Shown one piece after another: positions 1 to 5,014 of a stretch of DNA of 5,014 bases; within the stretch, counting starts at the first letter, position 1; every line of letters begins with the position of its first letter. Both the position numbers and the translations under genes were made by a program. Origin of the DNA: Paenibacillaceae bacterium UBA6304 (lineage in GTDB: Bacteria > Bacillota > Bacilli > Paenibacillales > Paenibacillaceae). The notes under the pieces are model-generated. The model ran no database searches. It was given only the letters and a program-made list of their open reading frames with translations, and had not been told where the DNA came from. Location: the NCBI GenBank assembly GCA_002439285.1, contig DJTQ01000383.1, positions 1 to 5,014 on the forward strand, written 5' to 3'.

Positions 1-122
1 AGACGGTAACCATTAGCAGCGCGGGCTGGGGCCGGTACCACACCCCATGATTCATAATGCCGTAGGGCGCTTGTACTGATATGAAGTTCTCTGGCGATTT
101 CGACGGGCTTGTAGTATTCCAC
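1..122 (-). CDS. MerR-family transcriptional regulator, N-terminal part only (runs off the left edge)
   Basis: Reading the minus strand from a GTG at 122-120 gives 40 codons without a stop before the window ends. They begin MEYYKPVEIARELHISTSAL and continue with an R-HYE-wGvvP-x-R-NGYR pattern (R21, H22-Y23-E24, G27, P30, R34, N37-G38-Y39-R40). This is the hallmark of the MerR DNA-binding domain: helix-turn-helix at about residues 4-23 followed by the first wing. A GGGAGGT ribosome binding site (136-130) lies 7 nt ahead of the GTG, which supports this start. MerR proteins act as dimers that bind a dyad between the -35 and -10 elements and untwist the DNA to activate transcription. The effector-binding C-terminal half lies outside the window, so the signal cannot be named. 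The gene is divergent from the GNAT acetyltransferase gene and could regulate it; that link is inference from position and promoter layout. Confidence 0.88.
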   Translation of the reverse strand, partial: MEYYKPVEIARELHISTSALRHYESWGVVPAPARAANGYR

Positions 123-167
123 GCTTATTACCTCCCATAACTCCATATTGGGCCTCTGATGAGGATC

Positions 168-196
168 ACTATAACAGAAGCGGTAGTTCCCGACAA
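168..196 (-). promoter_or_regulatory. Sigma-A type promoter for the MerR-family gene
   Basis: On the minus strand TTGTCG (196-191, 4 of 6 matches to TTGACA) is followed after exactly 17 bp by TATAGT (173-168, 5 of 6 matches to TATAAT). It lies about 46 bp ahead of the GTG start, leaving a short leader. A small inverted repeat CCTC-TGAT-GAGG (153-164) sits at about the expected transcription start and could be an operator. The spacer is the normal 17 bp, so this promoter lacks the long spacer expected at a MerR-activated site. Confidence 0.55.
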
Positions 197-218
197 ACCT
201 TAGAACAAAACCTTAAAG
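193..218. repeat. Imperfect tandem repeat, unit about 13 bp, with AAACCTT core
   Basis: ACAAACCTTAGA (193-204) is followed directly by ACAAAACCTTAAAG (205-218). Both carry the core AAACCTT (195-201 and 208-214), and a third copy of that core stands at 273-279. The tandem pair covers the -35 element of the MerR-gene promoter and the AT-rich stretch just upstream of it. The third copy lies 5 bp ahead of the proposed -35 of the GNAT promoter. This could be a protein-binding site shared by the two divergent promoters, or an AT-rich upstream element. The repetition is visible in the sequence; the function is not. Confidence 0.4.
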
Positions 219-284
219 ATGCATGATAGACTTGAATGAGTTATCGTGCAGAATTTCAATAGATCTACGCTCAAACCTTCGCAC

Positions 285-315
285 TTGCATGAATGTTGTA
301 TATTCGTGGTATAGC
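285..315 (+). promoter_or_regulatory. Candidate long-spacer (MerR-type) promoter with internal dyad, for the GNAT gene
   Basis: TTGCAT (285-290) and TATAGC (310-315) are separated by 19 bp rather than the usual 17. An imperfect dyad, CATGAAT (288-294) against ATTCGTG (302-308), fills the spacer: 7 of its 10 base pairs are complementary and the centre is at 298. Promoters activated by MerR-family proteins have 19-20 bp spacers with the operator dyad between the two hexamers, and a MerR-family gene lies divergently about 170 bp away. The -10 hexamer is followed by 27 nt and then the GNAT start codon, so the leader is short. Both hexamers match consensus at only 4 of 6 positions, as expected for an activator-dependent promoter but also compatible with chance. 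Confidence 0.4.
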
Positions 316-326
316 CTGTACTCAAA

Positions 327-334
327 AAGGAGAG
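327..334 (+). promoter_or_regulatory. Ribosome binding site that fixes the GNAT start
   Basis: AAGGAGAG ends 8 nt ahead of the ATG at 343. The reading frame stays open back to an ATG at 223, but that codon has no Shine-Dalgarno sequence, and the 40 residues it would add do not look like part of a GNAT domain. The start at 343 is therefore preferred. Confidence 0.75.
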
Positions 335-342
335 TGCCTGAT

Positions 343-750
343 ATGCAGAACATATTTCATGAAGTGCCGACAGTAAAAGAATATTTGGAATTACGCGAGG
401 AAGCTGGCCTAGTCACTCCTGCAGAAAGGGATGATATCGCTGCGGCCTTGTCGAATTCACTATTTGGCGTGATGCTTAGAGGAGAGGACTCCGGTATTGT
501 CGGAATGGGGAGAATCATAGGGGATGGCGGATGTTACTTTCAAATTGTGGATGTGATCGTAAAACCGGCATTTCAGGAGACGAATGCAGGTGATATGCTG
601 ATGTTTGAGATTTTGGATTACCTTCATCAAAACGCTCCACAAGAGGCCCAGATCCTGGTGGTCTCGGATTTAGCCGGCCTTCAGTTTTATCAGAAACAAG
701 GATTCAAGCTGATCTATCCCGATTACTACGGCATGACCCTGAAACGTTAA
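343..750 (+). CDS. Small GNAT-family N-acetyltransferase (135 aa)
   Basis: GNAT enzymes transfer an acetyl group from acetyl-CoA to an amine; the acceptor cannot be read from this sequence. The protein begins MQNIFHEVPTVKEYLELREE and has the usual order. There is an N-terminal 'V-x-EYL-x-LREEAGL' helix (residues 11-23), strands with GIVGMGRIIGDGG (51-63) and FQIVDVIVKPAFQ (66-78), then the acetyl-CoA loop and a C-terminal F-Y-x-K-x-GF block (115-121) with Tyr116, the position that often protonates the CoA thiolate. Length is normal for a single-domain GNAT, and it should be cytosolic. One oddity is motif A, normally Q-x-x-G-x-G, which reads Q78-E-T-N81-A-G83; the first glycine is replaced and the usual basic residue after it is Asp84, so acetyl-CoA binding may be altered. 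The gene stands alone between the divergent MerR gene and a terminator. Family assignment is firm, substrate unknown. Confidence 0.88.
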   Translation: MQNIFHEVPTVKEYLELREEAGLVTPAERDDIAAALSNSLFGVMLRGEDSGIVGMGRIIGDGGCYFQIVDVIVKPAFQETNAGDMLMFEILDYLHQNAPQEAQILVVSDLAGLQFYQKQGFKLIYPDYYGMTLKR

Positions 751-793
751 ATCAGTCCATTTCATATCCGATCGAACATGCTTGTGAACCTGG

Positions 794-834
794 GAACCAC
801 GCCTCCGTCAAAAATGGAGAACCGTGGTTCTTTT
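794..834 (+). terminator. Rho-independent terminator after the GNAT gene
   Basis: GAACCACG (794-801) pairs perfectly with CGTGGTTC (823-830). An inner CTCC/GGAG stem (803-806 with 816-819) and a short loop extend it, and TTTT follows at 831-834. It lies 43 nt after the GNAT stop and 44 nt before the next start, so it separates the GNAT transcript from the MocR-ddl-aminotransferase unit. The U tract is short, so some read-through is possible. Confidence 0.75.
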
Positions 835-860
835 CATATCTTCCCCGGATGTGTCATGAT
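831..860 (+). promoter_or_regulatory. Weak candidate promoter for the MocR-ddl-aminotransferase unit
   Basis: TTTTCA (831-836) and CATGAT (855-860) are 18 bp apart, and each matches consensus at 4 of 6 positions. This is the best pair I could find between the terminator and the GTG at 878, but it is weak and would give a leader of only about 10 nt. A GATGTG direct repeat with a 10 bp period (848-853 and 858-863) overlaps the proposed -10. The true promoter may lie upstream of or inside the terminator stem. Confidence 0.22.
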
Positions 861-877
861 GTGGTTGGAGGTAGATT

Positions 878-2353
878 GTGATGTTTAACGATTTCGAGAT
901 CCTGGAGGAGGACACTCCGGTTCATCTTCAGGTGAAACAATATATAAAACGGTTGATTCTAAAAGGTGCGCTACAGGGCGATCAGAAGCTCGCATCCACG
1001 CGCGAGTTGGGTCAGCAGCTTGGCGTTAGCCGCAACACAATCATAGCTGCTTATGAGGGTTTGGAAGAGGAAGGCTTCGTATACACCCTTAAAGGCAAAG
1101 GCAGCTATGTGGCTGCGTTATCGAACATATCGGCGGCAACCGGCGATGCCGTTCCTTCCTGGCAGACGGATTGGTCAACCCGCTTGAACGGGTATGCACG
1201 GCAGGCGGTGGAACTGGACCGGATGAAGCGAGGTATTCGCGCCAGCAAGAATACGATATCTTTTACGAGCATTGCGCCGGACGAACGATTGTTTGATCTG
1301 GAAAATGTGAAGCGGGCCTTTTTGGATCGGATGGCCATTGAGGGGAATGTTCTGCTGAATTACGGATATGCGAAGGGGTATAAGCCTCTGATCGAGGTGC
1401 TGATGAGATACATGGAACAAAAAGGCGTAGATTTGCAAGGCAAAGATATGCTGATCACCAGCGGGTTTACCGAGGGATTCGACCTTATTTTGTCTGCGCT
1501 TGGCAAGAATTCCGGGGGAACTGTTCTGTGCGAGAATCCGACACATCATACGGCCATCAAGAACCTGAAGCTGAACGGCTTCGCGATCACGGGCATTCCG
1601 ATGGAGCATGACGGCATCGATCTCCGGGAGTTGGAGCGGGCTTTGTCCGAACGATCTTACGATTGCGCCTATTTCGTGCCGTCCTATCATAATCCGACAG
1701 GGATTGTGACCTCACCCGGCAAAAGAATCGCCCTGATGAAAATGATGGCTGAGCATCAGATTCCGGTGATCGAAGACGGCTTCAACGAGGAGCTTCGCTA
1801 TTCGGGTTCTCATGCCCTTCCCTTGATCGCCACAGCGGGACGAGGGAACGGCGTGATCTATATCGGCAGCTTCTCGAAAGTGCTCTTTCCCGGACTGCGG
1901 GTCGGATGGGTCCTAGCCGATAGAGAGCTCGTCGATTATCTGGAGAGCATCAAACGCGCCCGGAATATTCATACTTCGACGCTGGACCAGTCGGTCTTGT
2001 TTCAATATTTGCATAACGGTCATTTGGAGAAGTATTTGAAGAAAGCCCGGGCCGAGTACAAAAGAAAATATGAATGGACACGGTTGTGCTGCGAGAAATA
2101 CATCCCGTTTGCCAAAGTGTCGGGGGACGGCGGGTTGCACCTTTTTCTTGAATTCGAGGACAACTTCGAAACTCACCGGCTGCTGGAAGCGTGCTCCGCA
2201 AAGGGCGTGATTTTCACTCCCGGAGATATGTTCTTTACGGACGGGGGCGGAGGGAATACGATGCGGATCGGTTTCTCGCGGGTGGCTGAAAGTGATATTG
2301 ATACGGGGCTAAGAATTATCGGCGAAATGGCCGCCAAACAACTTAGGGGATAG
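878..2353 (+). CDS. MocR/GabR-type transcriptional regulator (GntR winged helix + aminotransferase fold), probable regulator of ddl
   Basis: A 491-residue protein of the two-domain MocR class. Residues about 13-79 are a GntR-type winged helix (HLQVKQYIKRLILKG, then LASTRELGQQLGVSRNTI and the wing ending GKGSYVA). A linker of about 45 residues follows, then a class I aminotransferase-like domain (about 125-488) that binds PLP for sensing rather than catalysis. Visible PLP-site residues are HNPTG with Asn272, Asp300, Lys334 in SFSK (Schiff-base lysine) and Arg463 in MRIGFS (carboxylate-binding arginine). Two positions differ from the usual family pattern: the Tyr two residues after the Asp is Phe302, and the aromatic in the E-x-P-x-Y block is His223. 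GGAGG at 867-871 serves either the GTG at 878 (6 nt spacing) or the ATG at 881 (9 nt), so the start is uncertain by one codon. The ddl gene follows 12 nt later, which points to a DdlR-like role as described in Brevibacillus brevis; the effector (alanine, D-Ala-D-Ala or other) is inference. Confidence 0.9.
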   Translation: MMFNDFEILEEDTPVHLQVKQYIKRLILKGALQGDQKLASTRELGQQLGVSRNTIIAAYEGLEEEGFVYTLKGKGSYVAALSNISAATGDAVPSWQTDWSTRLNGYARQAVELDRMKRGIRASKNTISFTSIAPDERLFDLENVKRAFLDRMAIEGNVLLNYGYAKGYKPLIEVLMRYMEQKGVDLQGKDMLITSGFTEGFDLILSALGKNSGGTVLCENPTHHTAIKNLKLNGFAITGIPMEHDGIDLRELERALSERSYDCAYFVPSYHNPTGIVTSPGKRIALMKMMAEHQIPVIEDGFNEELRYSGSHALPLIATAGRGNGVIYIGSFSKVLFPGLRVGWVLADRELVDYLESIKRARNIHTSTLDQSVLFQYLHNGHLEKYLKKARAEYKRKYEWTRLCCEKYIPFAKVSGDGGLHLFLEFEDNFETHRLLEACSAKGVIFTPGDMFFTDGGGGNTMRIGFSRVAESDIDTGLRIIGEMAAKQLRG

Positions 2354-2357
2354 AGGG
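2353..2357 (+). promoter_or_regulatory. Ribosome binding site that decides the ddl start
   Basis: GAGGG overlaps the last base of the MocR stop codon and ends 8 nt ahead of the ATG at 2366. An in-frame GTG at 2357 would destroy this spacing. Starting at 2366 gives the canonical Ddl N-terminus MKVGVLMGG, so the ATG is chosen. Confidence 0.65.
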
Positions 2358-2365
2358 TGCATAGT

Positions 2366-3328
2366 ATGAAAGTTGGCGTATTAATGGGAGGTATGTCCTC
2401 GGAACGCGAAATATCATTGATGACGGGCAGAGAAATGCTGGCTCATTTGGATCGCAGTAAATACGAGGTTGTTCCGGTCGAGATTGTGCAGCAGGAAGAC
2501 CTGAGCGAGAAAATGAAAGGCATCGATTTCGCGCTCCTCGCGCTTCACGGCACTTACGGGGAGGATGGAACGGTCCAAGCGGCATTGGAATCACTTGGCA
2601 TTCCTTACTCAGGAAGCGGCGTAGAATCCAGCGGCCTATGCATGGATAAGAATAAGTCCAAACAAGTACTCCGCGCCGAAGGAATCCCAACGCCGGATTG
2701 GTTATGTTGGAACGGAATGGAGCAATATGACGCAGAAGCCGTGGCCCGGTTGGGATATCCGGTATTTGTCAAACCGAATTCAGGCGGGTCCAGCGTCGGT
2801 ACGTTACCGGTTGCAGATGAAGCATCGCTTGAAGATGCCGTACGGGAGGCGCTTCGGTGGGATTCCTCCGTCATCATCGAAAAGTTGGTGGAGGGGGAAG
2901 AGATCACCTGCTCGATTCTCGGCGGGGAATTGCTGCCCATCATCGGCATCACCTCGAAAGCTGCAGCTTGGTTTGATTATGACGCCAAGTATCAGGACGG
3001 AGGGGCGGAGGAACAGGTCGTTGTTTTGCCGGCGGAAACGCAGGAACGTGTGAGGGAGGTAGCGCTTAGCTGCTACAGGATGTTGAAATGCAGCGTATAT
3101 GCCCGCATCGACATCATTCTGCGTAATGGGATTCCCTATGTACTGGAAGTGAACACGCTACCTGGGATGACGCCGAACAGCCTGTTGCCGAAGAGTGCAC
3201 AGGCAGCGGGCCTGACATTTAGCGGCTTGCTGGATCGCATTATCGAGATGTCGCTGCAAAAGCGGGAACAGGACGGAGAGCAGATTTCGGACATTCAAGA
3301 GGAGAGGGTGGCCGGTTATGGGAAATGA
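2366..3328 (+). CDS. ddl: D-alanine--D-alanine ligase
   Basis: This cytosolic ATP-grasp enzyme joins two D-alanines with ATP hydrolysis to give the dipeptide loaded onto the peptidoglycan precursor by MurF. The 320-residue protein carries the family landmarks in order: MKVGVLMGGMSSEREISL (1-18) with Glu13, LHGTYGEDG (60-68), YSGSGVESSGLCMDK (81-95), the ATP-lid segment FVKPNSGGSSVG (134-145), the omega loop FDYDAKY (203-209), ARID with Arg247 and the metal ligand Asp249, and EVNTLPGMTPNSLLP (261-275) with metal ligands Glu261 and Asn263. Tyr209 in the omega loop, together with Glu13 and the Ser142-Ser143 pair, is the arrangement of D-Ala-D-Ala ligases; D-Ala-D-lactate (VanA-like) enzymes have His there. 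The protein ends in a hydrophilic tail of about 25 residues (from about 296) beyond the usual core. Its end overlaps the next gene by 11 nt, so translation is probably coupled. Confidence 0.96.
   Translation: MKVGVLMGGMSSEREISLMTGREMLAHLDRSKYEVVPVEIVQQEDLSEKMKGIDFALLALHGTYGEDGTVQAALESLGIPYSGSGVESSGLCMDKNKSKQVLRAEGIPTPDWLCWNGMEQYDAEAVARLGYPVFVKPNSGGSSVGTLPVADEASLEDAVREALRWDSSVIIEKLVEGEEITCSILGGELLPIIGITSKAAAWFDYDAKYQDGGAEEQVVVLPAETQERVREVALSCYRMLKCSVYARIDIILRNGIPYVLEVNTLPGMTPNSLLPKSAQAAGLTFSGLLDRIIEMSLQKREQDGEQISDIQEERVAGYGK
3301..3310 (+). promoter_or_regulatory. Ribosome binding site for the aminotransferase, inside ddl
   Basis: GGAGAGGGTG lies within the last codons of ddl and ends 7 nt ahead of the ATG at 3318. 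Its position within ddl coding sequence, plus the 11 nt gene overlap, fits translational coupling. The purine-rich code here also produces the hydrophilic EERVAG residues of the Ddl tail. Confidence 0.6.
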
Positions 3329-4505
3329 GAGGATTGCACCGATGGTCCGCGAAATTCCGCCATCCGGCATCCGTGCTTTTTTTGAGACGGACACGGGACG
3401 GAAAGATATCATCCAGTTAGGGGTAGGGGAACCGGATTTCGTCACGCCGGAACATGTGCGCGAGGCTTGCATCCGGGCCTTAAACGAAGGGAAGACAAGT
3501 TACACGTCCAATGCGGGTCTACCTGAGTTAAGGGAGGAAATCGCGTTCTACTTGGAGAGAAGCTTCCAGTTAAGATATGAACCGGATCATGAAATTCTGG
3601 CTACGGTCGGGAGTAGTGAAGCGGTTGATTTGGCTCTACGAACATGCTTGACTCCGGGGGACGAGGTGCTGATTCCGGCGCCCGGTTATGTTGCTTATTC
3701 ACCGATTGCCCGCCTCCACGGGGCGGAGGTCGTGGAAATTCCTTGCTCCGCGGAGCGGAACTTCAAACTCGAGGCACAGGAACTGGCCACGCGGATTACG
3801 CCACGTTCCAAGGTGCTGGTCGTGAATTATCCGTGCAATCCTACTGGTGCGATCATGACGGAAGAAGACTGGCTGCCGATCGCCAAACTGGTCATAGCTC
3901 ATGATCTCTTGGTCATCTCGGATGAAGTCTATGCCGAGCTAACCTATGGACGGCAACATGTCAGTATCGCTTCGCTTCCGGGCATGAAAGAGCGATGCAT
4001 TGTAATCGGGGGCTTCTCCAAGGCCTTTGCGATGACGGGCTGGCGCATCGGATATGCTTGCGGTGACCGGGATCTGATCGCCGGGATGTTAAAAATCCAT
4101 CAGTATACGATGATGTGCGCTCCCGTTCTAGGTCAAATTGCCGCATTGGAATCGCTGCGCAGCGGGCTTGACGCCAAGGACCGGATGAAAGCGGAGTATC
4201 ACGGACGCAGAGAGATGTTCGTACAGGGGCTGAATGAGATGGGTTTGAGATGTCATCTGCCGGAGGGGGCTTTTTATGCCTTTCCGTCCATCACGGCGAC
4301 AGGACTGAGCTCTGAGCAGTTTGCCAGGAGGTTGTTGCAGGAAGAGGGTGTCGCCACCGTACCCGGTCATGTTTTTGGAGTTGGAGGCGAGGGGTATATC
4401 CGTTGCTCCTATGCAGCGTCCAGAGAATTGCTGAGCGATGCGCTTGAACGAATGGGGCGCTTTGTCAGATCCTGCAAAAGCACTTCATCCGCTTTATACG
4501 TTTAA
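3318..4505 (+). CDS. Class I PLP-dependent aminotransferase, AlaT (YugH)-like
   Basis: A full-length (395 aa) fold-type I aminotransferase, expected to be cytosolic. It begins with PPSGIRAFFE (14-23) and LGVGEPDFVTPEHVREA (34-50). The PLP site is complete: Asn174 in CNPTG, Asp202 and Tyr205 in SDEVY, Lys235 in GGFSKAFAMTGWRIGYA, Arg243 for the cofactor phosphate, and Arg362 in YIRCSYA for the substrate carboxylate. From memory, the blocks GFSKAFAMTGWR, KIHQYTMMCAP (259-269) and EGAFYAFPS (316-324) are closest to B. subtilis YugH, reported as the main alanine transaminase AlaT, and less close to PatA. The probable reaction is pyruvate plus glutamate to L-alanine plus 2-oxoglutarate; an aromatic, branched or aspartate preference cannot be excluded. 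Co-transcription with ddl fits supply of alanine for cell wall synthesis, although no alanine racemase is present here. Confidence 0.9.
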   Translation: MGNERIAPMVREIPPSGIRAFFETDTGRKDIIQLGVGEPDFVTPEHVREACIRALNEGKTSYTSNAGLPELREEIAFYLERSFQLRYEPDHEILATVGSSEAVDLALRTCLTPGDEVLIPAPGYVAYSPIARLHGAEVVEIPCSAERNFKLEAQELATRITPRSKVLVVNYPCNPTGAIMTEEDWLPIAKLVIAHDLLVISDEVYAELTYGRQHVSIASLPGMKERCIVIGGFSKAFAMTGWRIGYACGDRDLIAGMLKIHQYTMMCAPVLGQIAALESLRSGLDAKDRMKAEYHGRREMFVQGLNEMGLRCHLPEGAFYAFPSITATGLSSEQFARRLLQEEGVATVPGHVFGVGGEGYIRCSYAASRELLSDALERMGRFVRSCKSTSSALYV

Positions 4506-4520
4506 TCCTACACTTTACAG

Positions 4521-4557
4521 AAAAACAGTCGCTTCCAAAAAGGAAACGACTGTTTTT
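4521..4557. terminator. Bidirectional rho-independent terminator between convergent genes
   Basis: AAAAACAGTCG (4521-4531) pairs with CGACTGTTTTT (4547-4557) over 11 bp. After one C/A mismatch an inner TTCC/GGAA stem (4533-4536 with 4542-4545) closes on an AAAAA loop. The arms supply a T tract on both strands. It lies 15 nt after the aminotransferase stop and 5 nt after the stop of the convergent MarR gene, so it should end both transcripts. Confidence 0.88.
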
Positions 4558-4562
4558 GGCTT

Positions 4563-5012
4563 CTAATCCGAAACAGGATTTTCATAGATTTCCGACTTTG
4601 CCATGGCCTCATTAAACAACCGGACAGACCGCAGCACCGTCTCTTTTTCAAAATCGGTCAAATGAGCAAACACCTCATCCAGATGATCGTTTATCTGCCG
4701 ATCGATCGAGCCGGCAACCAATTGTCCTTCCTCCGTTAAGGAAAGGGTGTATACCCTTCGATCATTCGCATCTGGCGTTTTTTGCAGCAAGTTCATCTTC
4801 ATCAAAGACTGGACTTGACGGCTGAATGTCGTAATGTCCGTTCCGAGCGTTTCGGCAACCTCCTGCATCGACGGTTTATGCCGGTGGCTCACCTCATATA
4901 GAATATGGCTTTGGACCAGGGAGATATCCATGGATTCGACACGGCAGCAATTTTTATTCAACAGCCCGAACTGGCGCGTCATAATTTGCAACAAATCGCG
5001 AGCATTTTCCAT
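4563..5012 (-). CDS. MarR-family winged-helix transcriptional regulator
   Basis: A 149-residue protein of typical MarR length. It has an N-terminal dimerisation helix (about 3-20) and a helix-turn-helix at about 47-76 (PSMQEVAETLGTDITTFSRQ, then LMKMNLL). The wing carries the family signature D-x-x-D-R-R (Asp81, Asp84, Arg85, Arg86) followed by TLSLTEEG, and C-terminal dimerisation helices start at about 103. MarR proteins bind DNA as dimers and usually release it on binding a small ligand or on cysteine oxidation. Adjacent cysteines Cys22-Cys23 near the dimer interface could be a thiol or metal switch, which is inference. The ATG is at 5012-5010, only two bases from the edge, so its ribosome binding site and promoter are not visible and a start further upstream cannot be excluded. 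It is convergent with the ddl unit and not obviously connected to it; its target probably lies beyond the right edge. Confidence 0.88.
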   Translation of the reverse strand: MENARDLLQIMTRQFGLLNKNCCRVESMDISLVQSHILYEVSHRHKPSMQEVAETLGTDITTFSRQVQSLMKMNLLQKTPDANDRRVYTLSLTEEGQLVAGSIDRQINDHLDEVFAHLTDFEKETVLRSVRLFNEAMAKSEIYENPVSD

Positions 5013-5014
5013 AA

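Noticed and set aside
223..342. Upstream extension of the GNAT reading frame to an ATG at 223 (175 aa)
   Set aside because: There is no ribosome binding site at 223, the added 40 residues do not resemble a GNAT domain, and the region carries the likely promoter. AAGGAGAG is well placed for the ATG at 343.
751..877. Riboswitch, T-box or other structured leader ahead of the MocR gene
   Set aside because: The only strong structure is the terminator of the upstream GNAT gene. I saw no T-box sequence, antiterminator alternative or conserved aptamer pattern.
1175..1690. Long antisense open frame opposite the MocR gene (171 codons)
   Set aside because: It is the shadow of a strongly supported coding region, has no ribosome binding site or recognisable domain, and its composition mirrors the sense codons.
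2357..2365. GTG at 2357 as the ddl start
   Set aside because: It would use a poorer ribosome binding site and add M-H-S before the canonical MKVGVLMGG start of Ddl proteins.
2971..2994. D-Ala-D-lactate or D-Ala-D-Ser (vancomycin-resistance type) ligase
   Set aside because: The omega loop reads FDYDAKY with Tyr209, as in ordinary D-Ala-D-Ala ligases. The His of VanA-type enzymes is absent, and no vanH or vanX neighbour is present.
3644..3904. Out-of-frame plus-strand open frame inside the aminotransferase gene
   Set aside because: It is an alternate-frame shadow with low-complexity Gly/Arg-rich sequence and no family resemblance.
1..5014. Mobile element, prophage, CRISPR or defence system
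   Set aside because: There are no transposase, integrase, terminal inverted repeats, spaced repeats or nuclease domains. All six genes belong to common chromosomal families.

Overview
The window reads as ordinary chromosomal DNA of a low-to-mid GC Gram-positive bacterium of the Bacillota, most likely the Paenibacillus/Brevibacillus branch. The reasons are the strong GGAGG-type ribosome binding sites, the use of GTG as well as ATG starts, Bacillus-like protein families and U-tailed hairpin terminators. The genus is an inference; no rRNA or other taxonomic marker is present.

Layout. Positions 1-122 hold the N-terminal end of a MerR-family regulator on the minus strand that runs off the left edge. 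A 220 bp divergent intergenic region (123-342) follows. It carries a good promoter for the MerR gene, a tandem AAACCTT-type repeat, and a plus-strand promoter-like element with a 19 bp spacer that holds a dyad, an arrangement typical of MerR-controlled promoters. A small GNAT acetyltransferase gene (343-750) comes next and is closed by a hairpin terminator (794-834). From 878 to 4505 there is a tight three-gene plus-strand unit: a MocR/GabR-type regulator (GntR winged helix fused to an aminotransferase fold), a D-alanine--D-alanine ligase (ddl), and a class I aminotransferase resembling Bacillus subtilis AlaT (YugH). A near-perfect bidirectional terminator (4521-4557) separates this unit from a convergent MarR-family regulator (4563-5012), whose start lies at the right edge.

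How the genes work together. The central unit reads as an alanine-to-peptidoglycan module. The aminotransferase would supply L-alanine (or consume it), a racemase not present here would convert it to D-alanine, Ddl would make D-Ala-D-Ala for the peptidoglycan precursor, and the PLP-binding MocR protein would sense an amino acid or dipeptide and set expression. MocR regulators of ddl (DdlR) are known from Brevibacillus brevis; assigning this protein to that role rests on gene order. On the left, the MerR protein is a plausible regulator of the GNAT gene through the long-spacer promoter. I found no mobile element, CRISPR array, RNA gene or clearly novel system.
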